NCBI GenBank assembly: GCA_022825745.1
Contig: JAJDWF010000127.1
Coordinates: 1 to 54,376, forward strand
Length of the DNA: 54,376 nt
Source of the DNA: Dehalococcoidia bacterium
GTDB taxonomy: Bacteria; Chloroflexota; Dehalococcoidia; Lucifugimonadales; UBA3495
Direction of reading: 5' to 3'
The position numbers and the translations under genes are program-made. Shown piece after piece: positions 35,321 through 44,601 of this stretch. A model generated the notes under the pieces. That model was not told the origin of the DNA and searched no databases. It saw nothing but the letters and a program-made list of their open reading frames with translations. Each line of letters begins with the position of its first letter. Positions within the stretch are counted from its first letter, which is position 1.

Positions 35321-35558
35321 TGACACTTCCCTCTTGCCCCTAACCTCCATCCATCCATACCATTAACCTAACCATCCAATCGCCTAACTCCCGCTCATGG
35401 TGAGCCTGTCGAAACACCGCCCCCAAACCCTCTCAAATGCCCGCCAAAACCACCATTATCGCCCCCAAAACGCCCCCATTCCACCTCCATCACCTACTCA
35501 ACGCCCTACTCAAATGACCGGAAATGAGAGGAAATGAGCGGCATTTCGCCAAAATCGC
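35321..35558 (+). repeat. 238-bp dispersed repeat, copy 1 (inverted partner of 47494-47731)
   Basis: The reverse complement of 47494-47731 matches this stretch along its full 238 bp. Shared blocks include CATCCATCCATACCATT, CCGCTCATGGTGAGCCTGTC, CCGCCAAAACCACC, CCCCCAAAACGCCCCCAT, GGAAATGAGAGGAAATGAGC and ATTTCGCCAAAATC. There are no terminal inverted repeats and no open frame. The preceding part of this 400-bp gap (35189-35320) holds nothing I can identify. Confidence 0.85.
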
Positions 35559-35589
35559 CACATCCACACCATCAACCCCGAGGTAATCC

Positions 35590-35922
35590 ATGACCCTTGC
35601 CCAAATCCGCCGCCGCGTCAACGCCCTCAAGCGCAAATTCGTCCTCGAACTCGCCATACTCAGGCTCCGCCGCATCGCTGAAGCCGTCGCCGACGACTGG
35701 GATCCCTCCAACCCCCCCGAGCCCCACGACGTCATCCAGCGCGTCGCCAAAGCCGGCTTCCGCCTGTCCACCTTCATGCGACTCCAACACTACCTCAAAG
35801 ACACCCGAAGCCAGGGCGACGTCCCCGAGCCGCGCCGGATCGTCACCAGCCTCTTGCCCTGGGCCAGCAAGGACTGCTACCGCGGATTCTTCAACTGCGA
35901 CCTCCCCGCCCTGGCGCGTTGA
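35590..35922 (+). CDS. Small basic protein next to dispersed repeat, unknown
   Basis: 110 residues from ATG 35590, with GAGGTAATCC upstream. It is not a family I recognise: a basic helical N-terminus (RRRVNALKRKFVLELAILRLRR split over two helices), then a conserved-looking core around WDPSNPPEPHDVIQRVAKAGF and a C-terminal CYRGFFNC with two cysteines. Codon use is distinct: third positions are overwhelmingly C (CTC, CGC, GCC, GTC), while neighbouring genes prefer CTG and GTG. It begins 31 bp after a 238-bp repeat, suggesting a transferred or mobile origin. Confidence 0.6.
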   Translation: MTLAQIRRRVNALKRKFVLELAILRLRRIAEAVADDWDPSNPPEPHDVIQRVAKAGFRLSTFMRLQHYLKDTRSQGDVPEPRRIVTSLLPWASKDCYRGFFNCDLPALAR

Positions 35923-35957
35923 CGGCGGGGCCGGCGTAAGGCAAAATACCCGGCGCG

Positions 35958-37124
35958 ATGAAGTTGCACGAGCATCAAGCGAAAACGATTTTTGCCGAGT
36001 ACGGTATTCCGATTCCCAACGGGAAGGTGGCGAGTACGCCGGCGGAAGCGGCGGAAGCCATCTCATCATTCGGCGGCAGGGGAGTTGTCAAGGCGCAGGT
36101 CCACGCCGGCGGGCGGGGCTTGGCCGGCGGCGTCAAAGTAGTCGGTTCGGCCGAGGAAGGGCGGGATTTTGCCGATGGGTTGTTGGGTTCGCGCCTGGTG
36201 ACGCACCAGACCGACGCCAGCGGCGTTCCCGTTGACAGCGTGCTGGTGGAAGAACTGGCCGACATCGCCACCGAGTTGTACGTGGCGTTGACCATGGACC
36301 GCAACCACCGGGGGCCGGTGCTCATCGCCAGCGCGGCCGGCGGCATGTCCATTGAAGAGGTGGCCGCCACCAACCCGGACGCCATCATCACGGAGGCCGT
36401 GGAGCCGACGCTTGGCCTGATGCCGTTCCAGTGCCGTCGGGTGGCGGCGCGGCTGGGAATGTCGGGAGCGACGGGCCGGCAGGGAGCCGACATACTGAGC
36501 CGGCTGTATCGGATCTTCACCGAGAATGACTGCTCGCTGGTGGAAGTGAACCCCCTGATCGTTACCGGGGACGGCGGCGTGGTGGCCCTGGACGCCAAGA
36601 TGGACGTTGAGGACGACGCGCTGTTCCGGCATTCCGACCTGCGCGAGTTGAGGGACCGCAGCCAGGAAGACCAACTGGAAGCGCGGGCCGCGGACGACGA
36701 CATCGCCTACGTCAGCCTGGACGGCAGCGTGGGCTGCCTGGTGAACGGCGCCGGTCTGGCCATGGCGACGCTGGATGTGGCCAACGCGGCGGGAGCGGCG
36801 CCGGCCAACTTCCTGGACGTGGGTGGTGGCGCGACCGAAGAGAAGGTAGCCACCGCAGTGGGCATCATCCTGTCGGATCCCAAGGTCAGCCAGGTGCTGG
36901 TGAACATCTTCGGTGGGATCCTCCGCTGCGACGTGGCGGCGCGAGGCATAGTGATGGCCTACGAGGAGCGCCGGGCAACGCAACCCATGGTGGTGCGGAT
37001 GCTGGGCACCAACCTTGAGGAAGGCAAGGAAATCCTGGCTCACTCGGGCCTCGACGTAACCTTCACCGATACTTTGACGGAAGCGGCGGCGGCCCTCTCG
37101 GCGCGCGCTGGCGCGCAGGGCTGA
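35958..37124 (+). CDS. sucC: Succinyl-CoA synthetase, beta subunit
   Basis: 388 residues. ATP-grasp domain from [18 protein letters not shown] through [11 protein letters not shown] and VEVNPLIV, then the CoA-ligase-like domain with [21 protein letters not shown] and [15 protein letters not shown]. It contributes the nucleotide site for interconverting succinyl-CoA and succinate in the TCA cycle. It is followed after 7 bp by sucD. Confidence 0.97.
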   Translation: MKLHEHQAKTIFAEYGIPIPNGKVASTPAEAAEAISSFGGRGVVKAQVHAGGRGLAGGVKVVGSAEEGRDFADGLLGSRLVTHQTDASGVPVDSVLVEELADIATELYVALTMDRNHRGPVLIASAAGGMSIEEVAATNPDAIITEAVEPTLGLMPFQCRRVAARLGMSGATGRQGADILSRLYRIFTENDCSLVEVNPLIVTGDGGVVALDAKMDVEDDALFRHSDLRELRDRSQEDQLEARAADDDIAYVSLDGSVGCLVNGAGLAMATLDVANAAGAAPANFLDVGGGATEEKVATAVGIILSDPKVSQVLVNIFGGILRCDVAARGIVMAYEERRATQPMVVRMLGTNLEEGKEILAHSGLDVTFTDTLTEAAAALSARAGAQG

Positions 37125-37131
37125 GCGGCAA

Positions 37132-38025
37132 ATGGGCATCTTACTCGACCAGCAATCGCGCATCCTGGTGCAGGGCATCACGGGTCGCGAAGGCAGTTTC
37201 CACGCCCGGGCGTGCAAGGCTTACGGCACGCAGGTGGTGGCGGGAGTAACCCCGGGCCGGGGCGGGCAGCTGTTTGACGACGCGGTGCCGGTGTTCGACT
37301 CCGTGGGCGAGGCGGTGGACGCGACTCAGGCCAACGTGGCGCTGATCTTCGTGCCGCCTCCCTTTGCCGCCGACGCCATCGCCGAGTCGGTGGACGCGGG
37401 AGTTCCGCTCATCGCGTGCATCACCGAGGGCATACCCGTGCAGGACATGGTGGGCGTGTATCGCTACGTGCAGGCCAACGGCGTGCGACTGATCGGCCCC
37501 AACTGCCCGGGCATGATCAACCCCGGCGCGCACTGCAAGGTGGGCATCATGCCGGGTAACATCCACATGCCGGGCCGGGTGGGCGTGGTATCGCGCAGCG
37601 GAACGTTGACCTACGAGGCGGTGGGGCAGCTGACGGACCTGGGCATCGGCCAGTCGTCGTGCGTGGGCATCGGCGGAGACCCGATCATCGGCAGCAGCTT
37701 CGTGGACATCCTGAAGCTCTACAACGACGACCCGGACACCGACATGGTGGTGTTCATCGGCGAGATCGGCGGGACCATGGAGCAGGAAGCGGCCGAGTAC
37801 ATCGGGTCGTCGGAGTTCACCAAGCCGATCTGCTCGCTGATCGTGGGCGCAACCGCGCCGTCGGGGAAACGCATGGGCCACGCCGGCGCGATCATCACCG
37901 GCGAAAGCGCCACGGCGGAGTCGAAAACCCGCGCCCTGGAAACCGCCGGCGCTGTCATCATCCCGACCCCGGCGGACATTGGGGTTACGGCGCAGCAGAC
38001 GCTACGGGGAGCGGGATTGCTCTAG
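37132..38025 (+). CDS. sucD: Succinyl-CoA synthetase, alpha subunit
   Basis: 297 residues. The CoA-binding Rossmann domain has [19 protein letters not shown] and [12 protein letters not shown], with [13 protein letters not shown]. The phospho-histidine is H250 in MGHAGAI, and [14 protein letters not shown] is conserved. It pairs with the upstream beta subunit. It converges with the efflux adaptor gene, 2 bp apart. Confidence 0.97.
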   Translation: MGILLDQQSRILVQGITGREGSFHARACKAYGTQVVAGVTPGRGGQLFDDAVPVFDSVGEAVDATQANVALIFVPPPFAADAIAESVDAGVPLIACITEGIPVQDMVGVYRYVQANGVRLIGPNCPGMINPGAHCKVGIMPGNIHMPGRVGVVSRSGTLTYEAVGQLTDLGIGQSSCVGIGGDPIIGSSFVDILKLYNDDPDTDMVVFIGEIGGTMEQEAAEYIGSSEFTKPICSLIVGATAPSGKRMGHAGAIITGESATAESKTRALETAGAVIIPTPADIGVTAQQTLRGAGLL

Positions 38026-38027
38026 CA

Positions 38028-39974
38028 TCAGCCCCGCTGCCGGTCGGGCCTTCCGGACGGAGGCGGCGCATCTCCCGCAATGACGGTGGTCGTTACCAGG
38101 CCGGGATTCGGCGGGATCTGGACTCCATCGGGAATGACGACGCTGAAGTTCACCGGGAAGCTGATGACGCCCCGCTCGGTGCGCGCGTCCTGGTTGACCG
38201 ACTCCACGGTGGCATCGAACGTCACCCCCGGCAAGGCGGCTACGGTTACGGTGGCGGCGGTACCAGGCGTTACGCGCTCGATGTAGTTGGTCTCTAGGAG
38301 GCCCTGCACGGTGACATCCGTCGGGTCAACCAGCTGGATGACGCGGGCATCGACCCTGATGGCGTCGTCGGGTTCGATGGTAACCAGGCGCACCAGGCCG
38401 TCAAACGGAGCGCGGATGACCGTGTCCTCCAGGTCCGCCTGCACGTCGGCGTAATCAACGAGGGCGTCGGCGACGTTGGCCTCGGCCAGGGCGACTGCGG
38501 CGGGGTCGGGCCCGGCCGCGAGATCGTCGCGGGTTTCGCGGGAGGTGGCAACGGCCTGGGTGTAGGTGGAGACGGCCTGGGCAAGCGCGGCGACGGTGGC
38601 AGCATCCGGACCTTCTTCAAGACGGTCCAGCTTGTACCGGGCTGACTCCAGGGCGACCTGGGCGGTATCAACGGCGGTTTCCAGTCGAGCGAGTTCGATC
38701 TGATCGACTCCCTCTTCAACTTCGGCCAGGTTGCGGTCTGCGGTGTTGAGACGTTCCTGGGCCACCAGGACGTTGGCTTCCAAACGATTCAGTTCATCCT
38801 GATCGGGGCCGTCCAGGGCGTCGTTCAGCTCGCGGTTGAGGGTGGTTAGAGTGACTTCCAATTCGGCTATGCGCGTCTCGATGGCCGCGCGATCAATATC
38901 CTTGGGGCCGGCTTCGAGTTCCGCGATGTCTCTTCGCAACGTGTCCACGGATCGTTGGGCGGCATCGACGGCAGCCTGGAGGGAGTTGAGCTGCACCACG
39001 TCGAAGTTCCGTCCATCCCGCAGCTGATGGAATTCCTCGTTGACGATTTTCACGTAGAACTCGTCCAGCCGGTCTTGAGCGTCGTCCAGCGTATTCTCGG
39101 CCGCGCCCAGATTCTGCCGCGCCTGGGACAACCGGTCGGCATGATTCTTGTCGAAGTCCCGGAGACTGTCCCTAGACTGATCCAGGGCAATTTCGGTCTG
39201 GGAAATGCGGCTGCGGAGCTTGCTGACGGATTCGTCGTAGAGCGGGACGAAGTCGGTTACGGCGTCCTGGGCGGCATCAAGGACCGTGCGGGCCTGGGCG
39301 CGAGCGGCCAGGGCATTGGCGAACTGCTGGCCGTGGGCATCGGCGAAGTCGGTCACCGCCTCCTCGGCGCGGTCAAGGGCGGCGGTGGCGTCGGCGACGC
39401 GCTGGACGGCGGCGCTGAGAGCGACGTCGTGATCCAACTGATAGTCCTCAAGAGCGTCCTCGGCATTTTCCAGAGCTACCTCGGCCTGCGCCAGGGCGTT
39501 CTCGGCCTGCGCCAGGGCGTTTTCGGCTCGGGCGCGGACCAACGGGTCCTCGGACCGCAAGCCCAGGACGCTATCCAACTTGTCCTGCGTATCCTCGACC
39601 TTGAACTTGGCGAGGGCTTCGGCGTGCCGGAGGTTGGTTACGGTATCCGAGTCCAGGGTGGCCAGCACGTCGCCGGCGGAAACAAGGTCGCCGACGGACA
39701 CGTTGACGGAGCCGACTTCTCCGGGCAGCTGGAAGGACAGATCGGCCCGGGTCGCGAATATCAGCTCGCTGCGTACGCGAAAGTCGCTGACCGCGCTGTT
39801 GATTTCCGCGGCTGCGGGGTTTGGAGCGCCTCCGGATTCGGGCGCGTTCGCGCTATCGGCGCTGGCGCCGCAGCCGATAAACAGCATCGACGACAGAATA
39901 GCCAGCGCCAGCGGAGCGGAACCGAGGCGAGAAACCAGGCGTAGTGGCGGCAGAGCAAGTTTGAAGTTCAACAT
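38028..39974 (-). CDS. RND efflux periplasmic-adaptor-like lipoprotein with long coiled coil
   Basis: 648 residues from ATG 39974 (GAGGA upstream). A signal segment ends in LFIGC, so C35 is probably lipidated. A biotinyl-lipoyl-like half (VGSVNVSVGDLVSAGDVLATLDS) follows, then about 400 residues of heptad coiled coil with internal repeats such as AEALAQAENALAQAE. The second lipoyl half and beta-barrel follow (IRAPFDGLVRLVTIEPDDAIRVD, then ALPGVTFDATVESV). The coiled coil is much longer than in AcrA. It is encoded 46 bp after the RND pump. No outer-membrane TolC-type gene is nearby, which fits a monoderm cell. Confidence 0.9.
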   Translation of the reverse strand: MLNFKLALPPLRLVSRLGSAPLALAILSSMLFIGCGASADSANAPESGGAPNPAAAEINSAVSDFRVRSELIFATRADLSFQLPGEVGSVNVSVGDLVSAGDVLATLDSDTVTNLRHAEALAKFKVEDTQDKLDSVLGLRSEDPLVRARAENALAQAENALAQAEVALENAEDALEDYQLDHDVALSAAVQRVADATAALDRAEEAVTDFADAHGQQFANALAARAQARTVLDAAQDAVTDFVPLYDESVSKLRSRISQTEIALDQSRDSLRDFDKNHADRLSQARQNLGAAENTLDDAQDRLDEFYVKIVNEEFHQLRDGRNFDVVQLNSLQAAVDAAQRSVDTLRRDIAELEAGPKDIDRAAIETRIAELEVTLTTLNRELNDALDGPDQDELNRLEANVLVAQERLNTADRNLAEVEEGVDQIELARLETAVDTAQVALESARYKLDRLEEGPDAATVAALAQAVSTYTQAVATSRETRDDLAAGPDPAAVALAEANVADALVDYADVQADLEDTVIRAPFDGLVRLVTIEPDDAIRVDARVIQLVDPTDVTVQGLLETNYIERVTPGTAATVTVAALPGVTFDATVESVNQDARTERGVISFPVNFSVVIPDGVQIPPNPGLVTTTVIAGDAPPPSGRPDRQRG

Positions 39975-40020
39975 CGTTCCTCGCGAGACAAGGTTGGGGC
40001 GCACGTTGTATAGCGGCCCA

Positions 40021-43000
40021 TCACGGAACGGCGTCCATTTCGGCGGGGGCAGGTCGGAGGATCAGCCGGCGAACGCGCGCGAATAAATCTGGAACAGCCT
40101 GGTGGAGGAGCACGTAGGTAACGGGCACCGCGACGAGGGTTAGGAAGGTTGAGCTGATAAGGCCGCCGATCACGACGGTGGCCAGTTCCGACCCAACCAG
40201 CCCGCTGGCGTTGCTGAAGGCCAGGGGAAACAGGGCCAGGATGGTGGTAAACGCAGTCATCAAAATCGGCCGAAGGCGAGTGCGGCCGGCGAGCAAGATG
40301 GCGTCGGCTACGGCCAATCCCTGCTGACGCATTTGATCGATGAAAATAATCAGCACGATGGCGTTGGTGACAACAATGCCGATGAGGAAGAGGAGTCCCA
40401 TCATGGAGGGCAGGCTCAATGCTCGTCCGGTGACGGTAAGGGCGATCAGCGCGCCGACCACAGCCAAGGGCATACTCAGCACCACTATGAAGGGATCGCG
40501 GAGTGAACCCAGAGTCGCCACCATGACAAGATATACCAACGCCACACCGACGGCCATGGCAATATAGACGCTCTGGAACTGTTCCTCAATATCGCTGGCG
40601 AATCCGCCCTGCTGCACCTGTATGCTCGGCGGCAAATTCGCGTCTTCGATGGCACGGTCGATGCGGGCGCTGGTGGCCTGGGGATCGCGGGCTTCGATCT
40701 CGCCGGTGATGGTGACGGAACGGTCGCCGTCGTAGTGCGTGACCACGGCCGGGCCGACGGTGGTCTTGACATCGCTGATGGACCCGAGGGGCACGGCGCC
40801 AAAGGGGCCGGCAATGGGCAGGTTCTGGAGTTCACCGATTTCGTCAACCTGTTCGTCCTCACCGCGAACCACCACGTCATAAGTATCCCCGGACAGGCTG
40901 ACGTCGGCGGCATCGTTGCCGTACACCCAGGTGCGAATCTGGCCGGCAACCGCCAGCGAACTCAAGCCGTAGCGTCCCGCCTCGGCGGTGTCCACCTCGA
41001 AGGTGAGTTCCTCCTTGTTGTCGCTGACGTTGGTTTTCAGGTTGACCACGCCGTCAAGAGGGGCGATGCGCTCAACGAGGTTGTTGGCGGCGCTCTGGAC
41101 TTCGCTGTAGTTGCCGCCGGTTACGGCGATTTCGATGCCGGCCTGAGGCGGACCCGCTGAATCCACAAAGACCTGAATGTCCACGTTTTCCTTATCAGGC
41201 AGAGCCTGCCGGAGCTCGTCGGCGAATCCGGCGGGCACGTCGTCGGACAGGGCCAGGAAGAACCCGGATATGTCAAACCCGGTTTCCCCGACGTTGGGGC
41301 CAAAATCCTGGCTGGTGGAACCCATGGTGCCCTGGTAGGAGGTGATATAGCCGGCGTCCAGGTAGCCGTCGAGAACTCGTTCAATATCACGTATTTCACG
41401 GAACATGGCGGATGGGCCGGTGTTTTCGGGCATGGTGACGTCGATACGCATGGACTCGGCTTCGCCCGAGGAGAACAGCGTGATGGGCAGGATGAACAGG
41501 AGGGGCAGGCTGGCCCCGACGGCGGCGATGCAACCCAGAACGGTCAAAAGCGGGTGGTTGAGCGCCCACCTGAGGACCGGCGTGTAGATGCGCTGGAGCC
41601 AGGTGTCTTCCACCGCCGTCTCTTCTTCGTCGGCCATATCGCCCCGGCGCAGGAGGATGGAACCGAGCACCGGCACGGCGGTCAGCGCGATGAACGTGGA
41701 GGCCAGGAGGGAGACGCAAACGGTTTGCGCAAAGGGGAGGAAAAACTCGCCGACGATGCCCGGGATGAACGCCAAAGGCAGAAAGACGGCAACTGTGGTC
41801 AACGTGGAAGCGAGAATGGCGGCGGCCACTTCGCGGGTTCCCCGAATGGCGGCGGCCACCCCGGGGTTATCGCCCAGAGGGGCGAACCGGTAAGCCGTGG
41901 CATCCGTGCCTCCAGTGGGAATACGCTGAGAGCCGGCCTGAATGTGGCGGTAGATGTTCTCCAGTACGACGATGCTGTCATCCACAATGCGCCCCACCGC
42001 GATGGCCAGCCCGGCCAGGCTCATGAAATTGAGCGTCCAGTCGAATACCGCCATGATGAGCACGGTGATCATGATGCTGAGCGGTATGGAGATGGCGATG
42101 ATCAGCGTGGGACGCAGGGTATGAAGGATGCCGCGGATCGCCGTAGGGCGCAGTTGCAGCAGGAAAATAAAGATTGCGGAAACGGCGATGACGAAACCCA
42201 GGCCGCCCTGCCCGACGACGTTGGCAAGCTGCTCCTCAAGCTCCGGTCCATCGTTGTAGAGGATATCGACCTGCACGTCGGGCGGAAGGTCGAGGTTGTT
42301 GATGACGGCGATGAGCTCGCGTGTCATCTCGATGGTGTTGCCGTCGGGGAGCCGGAGCACCTGAAGCGAGAGGCTGGGCTGCCCGTTGGTGCGGGAAACG
42401 GTTTCCGATTCCGGCGTGTCGATGGTTACGGTGGCGACGTCCGACAGCAGGACCGGCGTGACGGTGGCGTTCCCAGATGCGGGGCTGGCGGGGTTTGAAG
42501 CGGGCCTGGTGTATCCCACCGGCAGGTCGCGGATGGAGTCCAGGTTGGCGTAACCCTGGTAGGCGCGCAGGCCGATGGACCGCTCGTCGCGGGTCAACGT
42601 GCCGGCGCTGAGGTCGATGGAATTGCCCGAAACCGCGTTGACCACATCCTGGATGGTGAGGTCGTGCTCGTTGGTACGGGCAGGGTCAACGATTACGGAA
42701 ACCCGTTCGGGAACGCCGCCTTCAACCGTGACGTCGTAAACGCCGTTGACCGCTTCGAGTCGCGGGATAATCTCGTCGTCGGTGAGGCGGCGCAGGGCGG
42801 GAATGTCCTGCTGGCCGCTGACGCTGAGGAGCATGACCGGGAAAATGTCCGAGGTCAGTCGCAGGACATAGGGTTCGCCGGCATCGTCGGGCAAGGCAAG
42901 ACCGCTGACGCGGCTCCTGATTTCCTCCTCCGCGTCTTCCACGTCGGCGCCGGGAATAAAGTTGGCGGTCACCAGGGAGAGATTGCCCGTGGAAATCGAG

Positions 43001-43245
43001 GTGATTTTCTCCAAGTCGGGCATTCCGATGATGAGATCCTCCACCTTGGAGGACACATCGGCAGCGACGGTTGAGGGGTCGCCCTGCTGGTACGAGGTGA
43101 CGACATAGACGATGGAAAAACTGATTTCGGGGAACAGCTCCTGGCGAAGCTGGTTGTAGGAAAACACGCCCGCTATCAAGAGCAGGATCATCGCCATGAC
43201 GGTAACCGACTTGCGGCGCAAGGCTAATTCAGTCAGGAAGGTCAA
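40021..43245 (-). CDS. RND-family efflux pump permease (AcrB/SwrC-like)
   Basis: 1074 residues with 12 membrane helices and two large extracytoplasmic loops. The N-terminal RRKSVTVMAMILLLIAGVFSY helix, LRQELFPEISF and GADVEDAEEEIRSRV are typical. Helix 4 has the proton-relay pair D422/D423 in GRIVDDSIVVLENIYRH. The second half repeats the pattern (IGIVVTNAIVLIIFIDQMR, then RLRPILMTAFTTILALFPLA). It uses the proton gradient to expel drugs or lipophilic molecules. First gene of a two-gene unit with the adaptor. Confidence 0.95.
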   Translation of the reverse strand: MTFLTELALRRKSVTVMAMILLLIAGVFSYNQLRQELFPEISFSIVYVVTSYQQGDPSTVAADVSSKVEDLIIGMPDLEKITSISTGNLSLVTANFIPGADVEDAEEEIRSRVSGLALPDDAGEPYVLRLTSDIFPVMLLSVSGQQDIPALRRLTDDEIIPRLEAVNGVYDVTVEGGVPERVSVIVDPARTNEHDLTIQDVVNAVSGNSIDLSAGTLTRDERSIGLRAYQGYANLDSIRDLPVGYTRPASNPASPASGNATVTPVLLSDVATVTIDTPESETVSRTNGQPSLSLQVLRLPDGNTIEMTRELIAVINNLDLPPDVQVDILYNDGPELEEQLANVVGQGGLGFVIAVSAIFIFLLQLRPTAIRGILHTLRPTLIIAISIPLSIMITVLIMAVFDWTLNFMSLAGLAIAVGRIVDDSIVVLENIYRHIQAGSQRIPTGGTDATAYRFAPLGDNPGVAAAIRGTREVAAAILASTLTTVAVFLPLAFIPGIVGEFFLPFAQTVCVSLLASTFIALTAVPVLGSILLRRGDMADEEETAVEDTWLQRIYTPVLRWALNHPLLTVLGCIAAVGASLPLLFILPITLFSSGEAESMRIDVTMPENTGPSAMFREIRDIERVLDGYLDAGYITSYQGTMGSTSQDFGPNVGETGFDISGFFLALSDDVPAGFADELRQALPDKENVDIQVFVDSAGPPQAGIEIAVTGGNYSEVQSAANNLVERIAPLDGVVNLKTNVSDNKEELTFEVDTAEAGRYGLSSLAVAGQIRTWVYGNDAADVSLSGDTYDVVVRGEDEQVDEIGELQNLPIAGPFGAVPLGSISDVKTTVGPAVVTHYDGDRSVTITGEIEARDPQATSARIDRAIEDANLPPSIQVQQGGFASDIEEQFQSVYIAMAVGVALVYLVMVATLGSLRDPFIVVLSMPLAVVGALIALTVTGRALSLPSMMGLLFLIGIVVTNAIVLIIFIDQMRQQGLAVADAILLAGRTRLRPILMTAFTTILALFPLAFSNASGLVGSELATVVIGGLISSTFLTLVAVPVTYVLLHQAVPDLFARVRRLILRPAPAEMDAVP

Positions 43246-43475
43246 AATTGCTCCTGCGGATTGATTTGGAAGAGTGCCGCGATGGGGTTTGAAGGCGCCG
43301 CAAAGCGTGTAGGTCTAAATGATACCAGATGCGTCTCTGGACCCCATTTGAGGTTGAACGACCGGGTTGACGGTTTCCGTTGACTGAACCGAGTCCCAGC
43401 AGATTCGGCCAAGATAAGCGGACGATGTTAAGCGATTATGAAGATCGGAACTCCTTCGCCGGCAAGGTGTTGGGT

Positions 43476-43505
43476 TTGAAAATCGGCATGGACTGTGTGT
43501 ACACT
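43476..43505 (+). promoter_or_regulatory. Probable promoter of luciferase-like gene
   Basis: TTGAAA (43476-43481) and TACACT (43500-43505), 18 bp apart, place transcription about 25 nt ahead of the ATG at 43536. The rest of the gap from 43246 shows no gene. Confidence 0.45.
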
Positions 43506-43535
43506 GCCGCTCCACAAACCAACCAGGAGATCAAG

Positions 43536-44576
43536 ATGGATTTTGCCCTGTTTTCCCACATACCGTGGCCTGAGGAATTTACGCCCAAGGGCCTGTACAC
43601 GGATTTGACCGAGCAGGCGACGGCGGGCGAGGAACTCGGATTCAAGGCGATCTGGCTGGCCGAGCACCATTTCACCCGGTACGGGCTGGGGGCGTCTTCG
43701 CTCATCATCGCCAGCAACATCGCCGCCAGGACGGAGCGCATCCGCCTGGGGACGGCGGTGCTGATCCCGCCGCTGCATCATCCGGTGCGTTTAGCGGAGG
43801 ACACGGCAACGCTGGACGTGCTGAGCGACGGCAGGCTGGACGTGGGATTCGGCCGGGGCGCAGCGTCGTCGGAGTACGCCAACTTCGGTATCGACCACGC
43901 GGAGAGCCAGGCGCGCTACCGGGAAACCATCGAGATGGTGGAGGCGCTGTGGACGAACCGCGACTACACCTTTGAGGGTGAATATCACACGGTGAAGCAC
44001 ATCAACCTGGTGCCGACGCCACTGCAGGACCCGCACCCGCCGGTTTACGTGGCGGCGACGCGGAGCGTGGAGTCGCTGGACTTCGTGGCCTCAACGGGCC
44101 GCCGGCTGATTGTGGGCGTGGTGCTGAACACGGACGACGCGGTGGACTTGATGCAGCGGTTCTTGGAGCAGTCGAAACAGGCCGGGCATGAGGTCGGCGC
44201 TGCCGACGTGCCCTTTTTCCGCTACTTCTACGTGGCGGAAACGGAGGAGCAGGCGCACCGTGAGGCGCGGGAGGCGTTGAACTGGACGCTGGACCTGAAC
44301 ACCTGGCGGCGCGAGTTCTCGGTGGGCAGCGAGGTGTACCAGCCGATGGCGGAATACCTGAGCCGGCGCACCGAGTTACCGCCCAGCTACGAGTACCTGG
44401 CGGAGAACCGGGCGTTCATCGGCTCGCCGGACCAGTGCGCCGCCAAGATCCAGGCGTTGCACGACGCGGGGGTGCGCTACTTCGGCTGCAACTTCGCCTT
44501 CGGCGGGCTGGACCAAGGCAAGCAGTTGAAGTCGATGGAACTGTTCGCCAAAGAGGTGATGCCGCGCTTCGCGTGA
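43536..44576 (+). CDS. LLM-class flavin-dependent monooxygenase (luciferase-like)
   Basis: 346 residues from ATG 43536, with AGGAG 8 bases upstream; a longer open frame from 43380 is non-homologous. The TIM-barrel luciferase fold is shown by AEELGFKAIWLAEHHF-type helix and strand, RIRLGTAVLIPPLHHPVRLAED, LSDGRLDVGFGRGA and GSPDQCAAKIQAL. Members use reduced FMN (or F420) and oxygen to oxidise organic substrates. These enzymes are expanded in SAR202-type Chloroflexota, in line with the lineage guess. The substrate is unknown. Confidence 0.92.
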   Translation: MDFALFSHIPWPEEFTPKGLYTDLTEQATAGEELGFKAIWLAEHHFTRYGLGASSLIIASNIAARTERIRLGTAVLIPPLHHPVRLAEDTATLDVLSDGRLDVGFGRGAASSEYANFGIDHAESQARYRETIEMVEALWTNRDYTFEGEYHTVKHINLVPTPLQDPHPPVYVAATRSVESLDFVASTGRRLIVGVVLNTDDAVDLMQRFLEQSKQAGHEVGAADVPFFRYFYVAETEEQAHREAREALNWTLDLNTWRREFSVGSEVYQPMAEYLSRRTELPPSYEYLAENRAFIGSPDQCAAKIQALHDAGVRYFGCNFAFGGLDQGKQLKSMELFAKEVMPRFA

Positions 44577-44601
44577 ACCGCGGACGATCGACAGGTGATG
44601 T

